Assembly: GCF_900445235.1 (NCBI RefSeq)
Contig: NZ_UFSM01000001.1
Coordinates: forward strand, 4,417,501 to 4,481,500
Source of the DNA: Aminobacter aminovorans
Lineage (GTDB): Bacteria > Pseudomonadota > Alphaproteobacteria > Rhizobiales > Rhizobiaceae
DNA length: 64,000 nt
Reading direction: 5' to 3'
The position numbers were made by a program, and so were the translations under genes. This document shows positions 54,290 through 63,500 of this stretch, piece after piece (within the stretch, counting starts at the first letter, position 1; every line of letters begins with the position of its first letter). The notes below the pieces were generated by a model. It was not told where the DNA came from. It saw only the letters and a program-made list of their open reading frames with translations, and made no database searches.

Positions 54290-55141
54290 ATGTCGGTTCT
54301 CACGAAAATCATTGCGACGCTCGACACCATGGCGCCGGCCGACCGGCAGATCGGCCAGTTCATCGTCGACAATCCAGACGAAATGCTGCGCCTGTCGTCG
54401 GTGGCGCTGGGCGAACAGACGGGGCGCAGCCAGTCCAGCGTGGTGAAATTCGCGCAGAAGCTCGGCTATGCCAGCTACCAGCAGCTGAAGCTCGCGGTCA
54501 GCGAGGCCAAGGCCCAGCAATGGCAGGCACCGCCCGGCATGGTCCATGGCAGCATCGACCGCGCCGACGGTTATGTCGCCGTGCAGCAGAAGCTGGTGGC
54601 CGGCAAGCTTGCGGCGATGCAGCAGACGATGTCGGTCAACAGCGAACAGACCGTCGGGCGGGTTCTCGACCTGCTCGACCGGGCCGATCGCATCCACCTC
54701 GCCGGCGTCAGCGCCTCATCGCTCGTCGCGCGCGACTTCGCCATCAAGCTGATGAAGCTCGGGCGCAACGTGCTGCACGACAGCGACAGCCATGTGCAGC
54801 TCGCCAGCGCAGCGTCGCTGGGATCGCGTGACGTGCTGCTGGCATTCTCGCATTCGGGCACCAGCATCGAGACGGTCCGCATCGCCGAACTCGCCAAGCA
54901 GCGCGGTGCTGCCGTCGTCGTCATCTCCTCGCTCAGGGACAATCCGCTGAGCGCGATTGCAGATGTCGTGCTTCACTCGGTCAGCGACGAGGATAATGTC
55001 CGCTCGTCGTCGATCACCGCCCGCGACGCGCAGTTGGCCCTGACCGACCTGCTGTTCATCCTGCTTGTCCAGCGCCAGGCCGATGCGAACGACCACATCC
55101 ATCGCAGCGAGGCCGCCGTGGCGGCGCTCAAGGTCCGATAG
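54290..55141 (+). CDS. RpiR-family (MurR-like) transcriptional regulator
   Basis: A 283-aa regulator. The N-terminal HTH_6 domain (about residues 1-78) includes SSVALGEQTGRSQSSVVKFAQKLGYASYQQLK, and the C-terminal SIS sugar-phosphate-binding domain contains HLAGVSASSLVARDFAIKLMKLG (about 125-147) and LAFSHSGTS near 185. It is divergent from the murA operon, as MurR is from murQP in E. coli, where MurNAc-6-phosphate is the inducer. A similar effector is likely here. The ATG at 54290 has CGAGGAG upstream. Confidence 0.87.
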   Translation: MSVLTKIIATLDTMAPADRQIGQFIVDNPDEMLRLSSVALGEQTGRSQSSVVKFAQKLGYASYQQLKLAVSEAKAQQWQAPPGMVHGSIDRADGYVAVQQKLVAGKLAAMQQTMSVNSEQTVGRVLDLLDRADRIHLAGVSASSLVARDFAIKLMKLGRNVLHDSDSHVQLASAASLGSRDVLLAFSHSGTSIETVRIAELAKQRGAAVVVISSLRDNPLSAIADVVLHSVSDEDNVRSSSITARDAQLALTDLLFILLVQRQADANDHIHRSEAAVAALKVR

Positions 55142-55193
55142 ACCGACATCGGCGCGCTCCACGACGTCCGCCTCTCCGCCCAGCCCTGAGGGT

Positions 55194-57866
55194 TCACTCC
55201 GCCGCCATCAGCCGTGATGCCTCGAGCATCGTCCTGATCTCCGACCGGCAGGAGCCGCAATTGGTGCCGGCCTTCAGCACCTTGCCGATGTCGTCGAGGC
55301 TGGCGCTGCCGCCTGATATCGCGGCGGTGAGCTGGTTCACCCCGACATTGAAGCAGGAGCAGACGATGCGACCGACTGACGGCACCGGCACCGGCGCGCG
55401 CCCCGACAGCAGCGCGCGGCGATCGAGTGCCGTCAGCGGCTCGACCGAGGCGAGCAGCGACAACAGCCAGTCGCGTTGGGGCAGGTGACCGTGCGGCGCG
55501 ACCAGCAGCGCCTCGGCGAGCCTACCCTCGCCGTCGGTCGCAGCAGCGCGAAAGGTCGAGCTCCGTCGGTCGGTGTATTCGAGCAACTGGTCGGCCGGCA
55601 CGACGTCGACCAGCCGGCGGGCGAGCAGGATGCCCTGTTCGGGCGGTTCGGTGCCGGAAAGTTCATAGACCCAGCCGCCTGCCACCGCCGCGCGGCTCCA
55701 ATGGACAAAGCCCGTCGGCCTGATGTCGCGGCGGGTCATCAGCACGCCGGCCCAGGCGACCGGCTCGCGGGCGATCCGTACCGGGACATGCTTGAGTTCC
55801 GGCTGGCCGGAAAATGGGTCGGTGACCGGCGCCGACAGCGATCCGGCGGCGGCGTTGGCGGCAAAGCGCCCGCTCCAGTGCATCGGCAGGAAGGCCTCGC
55901 CCCGCCGCTGGCTGCCGCTGGCGACTGCCTTGGCCCGGCCACCGCCAAAGCGGCTTTCGATGCGGACAAGATCGCCGTCGGCGATCCCGAGCCTAGCGGC
56001 GTCGGCCGCGTTCAGCTCGATCACCGGCTCCGGCGCATTGGCCATCAGGCGCGGCACCCTGCCCGTCCGGGTCATTGTGTGCCACTGGTCGCGCAGCCGG
56101 CCAGTGTTGAGGACAAGCGGAAAAGCGGCGTCGACCGGCAGTGCCGCGCCTTCCTGGCGGACGGCGACGAAACGTCCGCGCCCATCGGCGGTGGGAAAGC
56201 ATCCATCACCCAGCAACCGCTGGACCCCGGCTGAAGCACCGGCGCGAAATGGCCAATGCAGCGGCGCGAGCGTGTCATAGTCGCTGTCCTCGATGCCGGC
56301 GAGGCCGCCAATGTCGAACAGGCGGGCGCCGTCATTCTCGAAGGCAGAAAGTGCCGCATGCTCGCGAAAGATCGCCGCCGGGCTGGCGTAGTCGAAGGCT
56401 TCGGCAAAGCCCATGCGCCGGGCGGCCTGCGACACGATCCACCAGTCCGGGCGGACGTCGCCCGGCATCGGCAGGAACGATTTCTGGCGCGATATCAGGC
56501 GCTCGGAATTGGTCACCGTGCCGTCCTTCTCGCCCCAGGCCGCGGCAGGCAGCAGCACGTCGGCGAACTGGCTGGTGTCGGTGCGGGTGACGTCCGAGAC
56601 GACGACGAATTCACAGGCCTTCAGGGCAGCGCGCACCTTGCCGGCATCCGGCATGCTGACGGCCGGGTTGGTGCCCATCACCCAGAGCGCCTTGATGCGC
56701 CCGTCGCTTGCCGCCTCGAACATGTCGACGGCCTTGAGGCCCGGCTTGCGGGCGATATCAGGCGTGCGCCAGAAGCGGCCAACCCGGTCCGGAGCCTGGG
56801 GATCGTCGAAACCCATGTGCGCGGCAAGCTGGTTGGCAAGGCCGCCGACCTCCCGGCCGCCCATGGCGTTGGGCTGGCCGGTGACCGAAAACGGCCCCAT
56901 GCCCGGCCTGCCGATGCGCCCCGTCGCGAGGTGGCCGTTGAGGATGGCATTGACCTTGTCGGTGCCATGGGCCGACTGATTGACGCCCTGGCTGTAGACG
57001 GTGACGGTGCGCTCCGTCGCCGCGAACCAGTCGTAGAAGGCGGCAACATCGGCCGTGTCGAGATCGCAGCTTTCGGCGACACGCCGGGGCGTCGGCGCGT
57101 CGGCGCAAGCGAGGCTGACCGCCGCATCGAAGCCGGACGTATGGGCGCCGACATAGGCCCGGTCAATGGCGTCGCTGCCGGCGAGATGCGCCAGCAGGCC
57201 ATTGAACAGCGCCACGTCGGTGCCTGGCCTGAGCTGTAGGTGCAGGTCGCATTCGGCAGCGGTGGCCGTGCGGCGCGGATCGATGACGACGATCCTGATT
57301 TCACGCTCGGTCCGCGCAGCGAGCAGGCGCTGGTAGAGGATCGGATGGCACCAGGCGGTGTTGGAACCGACCAGCACGACAAGGTCGGCCTGTTCTAAAT
57401 CCGCGTAGACGCCGGGCACGATGTCTTCGCCGAAGGCGCGCTTGTGGCCGGCGACGCTGGAAGCCATGCACAGCCGCGAATTGGTGTCGATGTTGGCCGA
57501 GCCGATGAATCCCTTCATCAGCTTGTTGGCGACGTAATAGTCCTCGGTCAGCAATTGCCCCGAGACATAGAAGGCGACCGCATCCGGTCCATGCCGGGCG
57601 ATGGTGTCGGAGAAGCGACTTGCCACCAGATCGAGCGCCGCGTCCCAGGAGGTGCTGCGGCCGCCGATCTCGGGATAGAGCACCCGCCCGTCGAGGCCGA
57701 GCGTCTCGCCGAGCGCCGACCCCTTGGAACAAAGCTTGCCGGCATTGGCGGGATGGCCGGGGTCGCCGCGCACGGACGTCGTGCCGTCCGCAGCGACCCG
57801 CGCCTGCACGCCGCAACCCACCCCGCAATAGGGACAGGTGGTCCTCACCTCGCGTGCATCCATCAT
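55194..57866 (-). CDS. nasA: Assimilatory nitrate reductase, large subunit
   Basis: Cytoplasmic molybdopterin enzyme reducing nitrate to nitrite. The 890-aa protein begins with the [4Fe-4S] motif CPYCGVGC (Cys11, 14, 18) and a fourth Cys46 (KLCSKGS). Molybdopterin and dinucleotide-binding domains follow. The protein ends in a BFD-like [2Fe-2S] domain (IVCSCFNVGV...GTNCGSC, about residues 835-870) that receives electrons. It has no Tat signal. It follows nirD by 2 nt on the minus strand, downstream of the truncated nirB, so nitrite formed by it may not be reduced through this locus. Confidence 0.93.
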   Translation of the reverse strand: MMDAREVRTTCPYCGVGCGVQARVAADGTTSVRGDPGHPANAGKLCSKGSALGETLGLDGRVLYPEIGGRSTSWDAALDLVASRFSDTIARHGPDAVAFYVSGQLLTEDYYVANKLMKGFIGSANIDTNSRLCMASSVAGHKRAFGEDIVPGVYADLEQADLVVLVGSNTAWCHPILYQRLLAARTEREIRIVVIDPRRTATAAECDLHLQLRPGTDVALFNGLLAHLAGSDAIDRAYVGAHTSGFDAAVSLACADAPTPRRVAESCDLDTADVAAFYDWFAATERTVTVYSQGVNQSAHGTDKVNAILNGHLATGRIGRPGMGPFSVTGQPNAMGGREVGGLANQLAAHMGFDDPQAPDRVGRFWRTPDIARKPGLKAVDMFEAASDGRIKALWVMGTNPAVSMPDAGKVRAALKACEFVVVSDVTRTDTSQFADVLLPAAAWGEKDGTVTNSERLISRQKSFLPMPGDVRPDWWIVSQAARRMGFAEAFDYASPAAIFREHAALSAFENDGARLFDIGGLAGIEDSDYDTLAPLHWPFRAGASAGVQRLLGDGCFPTADGRGRFVAVRQEGAALPVDAAFPLVLNTGRLRDQWHTMTRTGRVPRLMANAPEPVIELNAADAARLGIADGDLVRIESRFGGGRAKAVASGSQRRGEAFLPMHWSGRFAANAAAGSLSAPVTDPFSGQPELKHVPVRIAREPVAWAGVLMTRRDIRPTGFVHWSRAAVAGGWVYELSGTEPPEQGILLARRLVDVVPADQLLEYTDRRSSTFRAAATDGEGRLAEALLVAPHGHLPQRDWLLSLLASVEPLTALDRRALLSGRAPVPVPSVGRIVCSCFNVGVNQLTAAISGGSASLDDIGKVLKAGTNCGSCRSEIRTMLEASRLMAAE

Positions 57867-57868
57867 GG

Positions 57869-58207
57869 TCAGGCAGCCTTCGATGCGCGAAGCTCGAGCG
57901 CGATGAACAGCCGCCCGTGCTCGACCTTGAGCGGAATGGTCCTGACCGAGCCTTCGTCGGCGCCTTGCGCCTTACCGGTTTCCAGCGAAAACACCCAGTT
58001 GTGCAGCGGGCAGGTCACCGAGGCGTCATGGACGATGCCCTGGCTCAGCGGCCCGCCCTTGTGCGGGCAATGGTCCTCGATGGCGAAGACCTGGTCTTCG
58101 GCGGTGCGGAACACGCCGATCTTGCCCTGGGGTGTGTCGACGCAGCGCGCGCCGCGCAACGGTATGTCGGCGATTGTCCCGATTGCGATCCAGTCCATCT
58201 CGCTCAT
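57869..58207 (-). CDS. nirD: Nitrite reductase (NADH) small subunit
   Basis: Rieske-type partner of NirB, 112 aa. The iron-sulfur ligands are intact: Cys47-x-His49 (DHCPHKGG) and Cys66-xx-His69 (CPLHNW). The ATG at 58207 overlaps the nirB stop by 4 nt and its stop is 2 nt before nasA. The gene itself looks intact, though its partner nirB is not. Confidence 0.93.
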   Translation of the reverse strand: MSEMDWIAIGTIADIPLRGARCVDTPQGKIGVFRTAEDQVFAIEDHCPHKGGPLSQGIVHDASVTCPLHNWVFSLETGKAQGADEGSVRTIPLKVEHGRLFIALELRASKAA

Positions 58208-60303
58208 TCCGCTGCCTCCGCAAAGCCGACCGAGGCCATCGGGCGGAACTCGTGCTTGTCCTTGCCGGAGACGCGCTCCGACCATGGGTCGACCTGAGCG
58301 AATTTCTGGCTGAAGACGAAGCGCTCGTAATAGGCCGCGCGCCTCTCGGCATCGTCGAGGATCTGGCGCTTGATCTCTGCAACCCCAACGCGCTTTGCCC
58401 ATTTGTAGATGCGCTCGAGATAGCGGCCCTGCTCGCGATACATCTGCGTCAGCGCGACGATCACCTCGAGCGCCTCGTCCTCCGATTTCACCAGGCCGAG
58501 CACCTCGGTGCCCTTGATGTCGAGGCCGGCGGCACCGGCGAAATGGATCTCGAAACCGCTGTCGACGCAGATGATGCCGATGTCCTTGCAGGTCGCCTCG
58601 GCGCAGTTGCGCGGGCAGCCGGACACCCCCATCTTGAGCTTGGCCGGCGTCCACGAGCCCCACATGAACTTCTCGATGCGGATACCGAGTCCAGTCGAGT
58701 CCTGGGTGCCGAAACGGCACCAGTCGGAGCCGACGCAGGTCTTCACCGTGCGCAGGCCCTTGGCATAGGCGTGGCCAGAGACGAAACCGGCCTTGCCGAG
58801 ATCGGACCAGACTGCAGGCAGGTCCTCCTTGCGGATGCCCAGCATGTCGATGCGCTGGCCGCCCGTGACCTTGACCAGCGGGATCTCGAACTTGTCGACG
58901 ACATCGGCGATGGCGCGCAGCTCATTCGCATTGGTCACCCCGCCCCACATGCGCGGCACCACCGAATAGGTGCCGTCCTTCTGGATGTTGGCGTGGACAC
59001 GCTCGTTGATAAAACGCGACTGGTAGTCGTCGGCATATTCGTCCGGCCAGTCGCAGACGAGGTAGTAGTTGAGCGCCGGCCGGCACTTGGCGCAGCCGCA
59101 AGAGGTCTTCCAATGCAGCTCCTGCATGACCTCGGGGATCGTCTTCAGCCCCTTGGCCTTGATCAGGCGGCGCACGTCGTCATGGCCGAGCTCGGTGCAC
59201 TTGCACATGGGTTGCACGGCTGTGGGATTGTAGCTATCGCCCAAAGTCAGCGACATCAGTTGCTCGACAAGCCCGGTGCAGGAGCCGCAGGAAGCGGACG
59301 CCTTGGTGTGGGCCCGCACATCGTCGAGCGAGGTCAGCCCCTTCGCGGCGATGGTACCTGTTATCTTGCCCTTGCAGACGCCGTTGCAGCCACAGATTTC
59401 CGCATCATCCGCCAGTGCCGCAACGGCCGCCATAGGGTCCAGCGGCGATCCTCCCTGATAGGTCTGGCCGAAGATCAGCGTGTCGCGCATCTCCGAGATG
59501 TCGGTCTGCTTCTTCTTGAGGTCGTTGAACCAGGCGCCGTCACCCGTTTCGCCATAGAGCACCGTGCCGATGACACGATTGTCCTTGAGCACCAGGCGCT
59601 TGTAGATGCCGGCTGCGGCATCGCGCAGCACGATCTCCTCGCGGTCGTCGCCATCGGCAAAGTCGCCGAGCGAATAGAGGTCGATGCCGGTGACCTTGAG
59701 CTTGGTCGGCGTGTCCGAGTGGACGAAGCGGGCAGTGTTGTCGCCGGCAAGATGGCTGGCTGCGACGCGCGCCATCTCGTAGAGCGGCGCGACGAGCCCG
59801 TAGATCTGGCCGCCGACCTCGGCGCATTCGCCAAGCGCCAGGATGTCGGGATCGGAGGTGCGCATGCCGTGGTCGACTGTTATGCCGCGATTGGTTTCGA
59901 TGCCGGCATCCCTGGCGATCGAAGCATTGGGCCGGATGCCGACCGCCATCACCACCAGCGTCGCCGGGATGATGGTGCCGTCGGCGAGTTCCACGCCCTC
60001 GACCTTGCCATTGCCGACGATGGCCTTGGTGTTGGCCTTGGTCATCACCTTGATGCCGCGCGCCTCGACCGCCTTCTGCAGGAGGTAGCCGGCGGCAGGA
60101 TCGAGCTGGCGTTCCATCAGCGTCGGCATGACGTGCAGCACCGTCACATCCATGCTCTGCTCCTTGAGCCCCGCCGCGGCCTCGAGGCCGAGCAGTCCGC
60201 CGCCGATCACCACCGCCCTGGCGCGTGACTGGGCCGCGAGCAGCATGGCATTGACGTCGTCGAGGTCGCGGTAGGTCAGCACGCCGGGCAAATCTTTGCC
60301 CGG
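58204..60303 (-). pseudogene. nirB: NADH-dependent nitrite reductase large subunit, 5'-truncated
   Basis: The frame encodes about 700 residues of NirB, beginning at PGKDLPGVLTYRDLDDV. Full-length NirB is about 815 residues, so the N-terminal FAD-binding Rossmann region (about 120 residues) is missing. The NAD motif VVIGGGLLGLEAAAGL, the BFD-like [2Fe-2S] region (CGCNGVCKG...CGSC) and the sirohaem/[4Fe-4S] cysteines (TCVGSDWCRFG, GCPRNCAEATC) remain. No ATG lies at the break; only a TTG at 60291 or internal ATGs could start it. The upstream sequence is an RND pump gene. The product is probably inactive. Confidence 0.85.
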
Positions 60304-61439
60304 TTCATCAACAGGATGAAACAGACCCCGATCAGCGACAGCGGGATCGTCACCACGGGCATCAGCACAGAGCGGAACGAACCGAGGAACAGCAGGATGA
60401 CGACGATAACGATGGCCACCGCTTCGGCGATGGTTTTGAACACCTCTTCGATCGAGGCGCTGATCGTCTCGGTCGAGTCGTAGACCATGGTGATGGTCAT
60501 GCCCTGCGGCAGGCTGGCACTGATCGCCGGCAGTTCGTTGATGACCGCGGCTGCCGTGTTGAGCGGATTGGCCGACGGCGTCGGGAAGATGCCGATGAAG
60601 GTGCCCGGTTCACCGTTGAAGTTGACGACGGTGTCGGTGCTTTCGGCGGCGAGCTCGACATGTGCGACATCGCGCAGCCTGACGACGTTGCCGTTGTCAG
60701 ACTTGAGCGGCAGTTCGCCAAATGCTTCCGGCGTCTGCAGCGTCGACTTCATGGTGATCGAATAAGCGACGTATTCGTTCTTGGTCTTGCCCGGCGCCGA
60801 AAGGAAGTTGGACTTGTTGATGGCCTGCAGCACTTCGGCTGCGGTCAGGCCACGCGCGGCGAGCTTCACCGGGTCGACCCAGACACGCATCGAATAGTTG
60901 GCGGCACCCAGAACCTGAACCTCGGCAACGCCCTCGATCGTCGACATGCGTGGACGGATGACGCGCTGAATATATTCGGTAAGCTCCTCCGAGCTCATGT
61001 TCGGGTTCTGCATCGCCAGATACATGATGGCGAACTGCTGCCCCGTGCCCTTGACGATGGTCGGGTCCTTGGCGTCGGACGGCAACTGGCCGCGCACCTG
61101 CTGGACCTTGGACATCACCTCGGTCAAAGCCGTGTCGGGATTGGAGCCGAGCTCCATCTGCACCGTCACCGTGCTCGACGACGGCCGGCTTTGCGAGGTC
61201 ACATAGTCGATGTTTTCGGTCGTCGCCACGGCGGCGGCGATAGGTGCCGTGATGAAGCCCTGGATCAGGTCAGCGCTGGCGCCGGGATAGACGGTGGTGA
61301 TCGTGATCACCGTCTCCTCCACCTTGGGATACTGACGCACCGACAGGTTGAACAGCCCCTGGAAGCCCAGGAGCAGGATCATGAGGGCAACCACCGTCGA
61401 AAGGACGGGGCGGCGGATGAAGATGTCAGAGAAACTCAT
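60276..61439 (-). pseudogene. RND efflux pump inner-membrane component, 3'-truncated
   Basis: Begins MSFSDIFIRRPVLSTVVALM, the first transmembrane helix of an HAE1-type RND pump (normally over 1000 aa). It continues through the first porter domain and the second helix (VAIVIVVILLFLGSFRSVLMP). After about residue 377 (GVCFILL) similarity stops: the frame runs into nirB DNA, reads MNRAKICPAC and ends at 60276. About two thirds of the pump, including the proton-relay helices and second porter domain, is gone, so transport is not expected. It overlaps the adaptor gene by 4 nt at its start. Confidence 0.87.
60284..60303. repeat. 20-bp palindrome at the RND/nirB junction
   Basis: CCGGGCAAA and TTTGCCCGG flank a central TC, a perfect inverted repeat. 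It lies at or within a few bases of the point where RND coding sequence gives way to nirB. No transposase or target duplication is visible. Confidence 0.85.
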
Positions 61440-62629
61440 TTTGCGGCCGCCTTGGCGTCAGCAGAGGTTACCGGCGAAACCGTGTTGTCGACCTTGACAT
61501 GGGTGCCGTTGGTCAGCCTGTTCTGGCCTGCGATGACCAGCTCATCACCGGCCTTGACGCCCTCGATGATCTCGACGCGGCCTTCCGAACGGCGGCCGAC
61601 CTTGACGAAGACCTGGCTGACCGTGAGCGCCGGTTCAGCCTTCGCTTCGGCAGGTGCGGCCGAAGCATCTGCAGGTGCGGCAACTGCCGGAGCGGCTGCG
61701 GCAGCGTCAGGCTTGGCCTCGGCGGGACGCACGACATAGACATAGTCGCCATAAAGGCTGGTGGTCAGTGCCGTCTGCGGCACGGCCAGCACGCCGTCTT
61801 CCCGGGGCAGCTCAACGCGCACGCGCACGAACTGGCCGGGGCTCAGCTTGCCTTCCGGATTGGTGATCTCGGCGCGGACCGAAACGAGGCGGCTCTGCGG
61901 GTCGACCTTGGGATCGATACCGACAACGCTGCCCTTGAAAGCCATGTCGTCGGCGGTGACGCCAAAGGCTACCGGCTGGCCCATCTTCAGCGAGCCAAGC
62001 TGCTGCTCCGGAACGGAAAAGTCTGCCCGCATGGTGTCGAGATCCTGCAGGGTGGCAACGATGGTGCCCGGGGCGAGATACTGTCCGTCATCGACCTTGG
62101 GAATGCCGATCGTGCCGGAAAACGGGGCGCGCAGCTGCTTCTGGTCGAGCACCGCCTGCAGCTTCTGCACCTGCGATGCCGACGTCGATGCCGTTGCGCG
62201 GGCCGCATCGAGCGCCACTTCCGAGCCGACGCCGCGGCGCTGCAGCTCGATGGCGCGGTCGAGCGACTGCTGGTCGAGTGCTGCCTGCGTCTTGGACGCG
62301 GCGAGGTCCGCCTGCTGGACGGTGTCGTCGAGCTGGATCAGCACGTCGCCCTGCTTGACGCGCTGGTTGGCGGCGAAATTGATGTCCTTGATGATGCCGG
62401 CCTGCTCGACCGTCAGGTCGACGCCCTGCGAGGCATTGACCGTGCCGATCGTTTCAATGCCTGGCGTCCAGGGGGCGGGTTCGACCTTGGCGGTCGCCAC
62501 CGTCACCGACGCAACCGGCATATTGGCGAAGAACTGCTGGATCGCATTGTCGCGGAAGATGTTGAATCCGACGATGCCGCCGCAAATGACAACAAGCAGT
62601 ACGAGAGCGATGATGAGACGCTTTATCAA
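61436..62629 (-). CDS. RND efflux membrane-fusion (periplasmic adaptor) protein
   Basis: A 397-aa HlyD/AcrA-type adaptor. An N-terminal membrane anchor (about residues 5-25, KRLIIALVLLVVICGG) is followed by barrel-sandwich and hairpin segments (QADLAASKTQAALDQQSLDRA) and beta-barrel domains. An Ala/Pro-rich insertion lies around residue 330. No ATG fits the N-terminus; the best start is TTG at 62629 (ATCTCCT-TTG). It overlaps the truncated pump gene by 4 nt (ATGA). It is intact but its pump partner is not. Confidence 0.85.
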   Translation of the reverse strand: MIKRLIIALVLLVVICGGIVGFNIFRDNAIQQFFANMPVASVTVATAKVEPAPWTPGIETIGTVNASQGVDLTVEQAGIIKDINFAANQRVKQGDVLIQLDDTVQQADLAASKTQAALDQQSLDRAIELQRRGVGSEVALDAARATASTSASQVQKLQAVLDQKQLRAPFSGTIGIPKVDDGQYLAPGTIVATLQDLDTMRADFSVPEQQLGSLKMGQPVAFGVTADDMAFKGSVVGIDPKVDPQSRLVSVRAEITNPEGKLSPGQFVRVRVELPREDGVLAVPQTALTTSLYGDYVYVVRPAEAKPDAAAAAPAVAAPADASAAPAEAKAEPALTVSQVFVKVGRRSEGRVEIIEGVKAGDELVIAGQNRLTNGTHVKVDNTVSPVTSADAKAAAK

Positions 62630-62723
62630 AGGAGATCCCCAATCGGTAAGGAATCGGCATCCGGGAGGCCGTGATGCACATTGGACCGGTTTCTTGGAAA
62701 ACCCAAGAGTGCCGGGCTTACTG

Positions 62724-62739
62724 TACCGTCTGGACGGTA
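62724..62739. promoter_or_regulatory. TetR-family operator in the efflux divergent promoter
   Basis: TACCGTC-TG-GACGGTA, a perfect 16-bp palindrome with the TAC...GTA ends typical of TetR-family operators. It lies 40 nt before tetR and 94 nt before the adaptor gene, so it can control both. Confidence 0.75.
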
Positions 62740-62779
62740 TTGTCAATCCACGATAGTGTGATCCCAAGGAGACACCACA

Positions 62780-63325
62780 ATGTCGGGCCACAGACCAAGC
62801 TCTCGCGAAAAAATCCTCGCCGCAGCCAGCGAATTGGCCGACATCGTCGGTCCGGGCAACCTGTCGCTCGACGCAGTGGCCCAGCGTGCCGGCGTATCGA
62901 AGGGTGGGCTGCTGTACAATTTCCCGACCAAGGCCAAGCTCATGCAGGCGCTGGTCCAGGACTATCTCAAAACCTTCGAGGATGCGCTCGAGGCGGAAGC
63001 AGCCAAGCGCGGCGATACTACCAAAAATAGTCTGACCGCCTACATTGAACTGTCGGCGCGAGAGTGCGAGCAGAAGCAGCCGTCAGCGGCCGGGGTGCTC
63101 GCGGCACTTGCCGAAGATCCGGATTTTCTCAATCCTGTCAGGGACTTCAAGCGCCAGTTGCTCGACAGGCTGAAATCGGAAACGCCGGATGCCGCCAAGC
63201 TGGTCGTGGCGTTCCTGGTCATTGAAGGGCTACGCAGCATGAAGCTGTTCGACATGGACATATTGCACGACGACGAGCGCAACATGGCGCTTTCGTATCT
63301 TCTCGCCGAAGCCGCCGGCTCGTAG
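62780..63325 (+). CDS. TetR-family transcriptional regulator
   Basis: A 181-aa repressor. The N-terminal HTH (about residues 8-55) includes LSLDAVAQRAGVSKGGLLYNFPTKAKLMQAL, and a helical ligand/dimer domain follows. The group with the C-terminal pattern seen here (AAGVLAALAEDPDFLNPVR) includes regulators of efflux operons. It is divergent from the adaptor/pump genes across a palindromic operator and probably represses them and itself. Confidence 0.87.
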   Translation: MSGHRPSSREKILAAASELADIVGPGNLSLDAVAQRAGVSKGGLLYNFPTKAKLMQALVQDYLKTFEDALEAEAAKRGDTTKNSLTAYIELSARECEQKQPSAAGVLAALAEDPDFLNPVRDFKRQLLDRLKSETPDAAKLVVAFLVIEGLRSMKLFDMDILHDDERNMALSYLLAEAAGS

Positions 63326-63500
63326 GTCGATGACCTGGCGGCGCACGGCTTTTGCGCTGCCCGCCATTTTCCTACTGTACGTTGCGCCGAGTTTATGAGA
63401 TTCAACCACCGCACAAAATATCGTTGCATTCGGACGCTTGGCCATGTTGCCCAATGGTTAAGCGTAGTTTAGCGGTACACACATATAAGTGAGCCACTAT

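Noticed and set aside
60276..60310. Insertion sequence at the RND/nirB junction
   Set aside because: No transposase, no longer terminal repeats and no target duplication; only a short palindrome is present.
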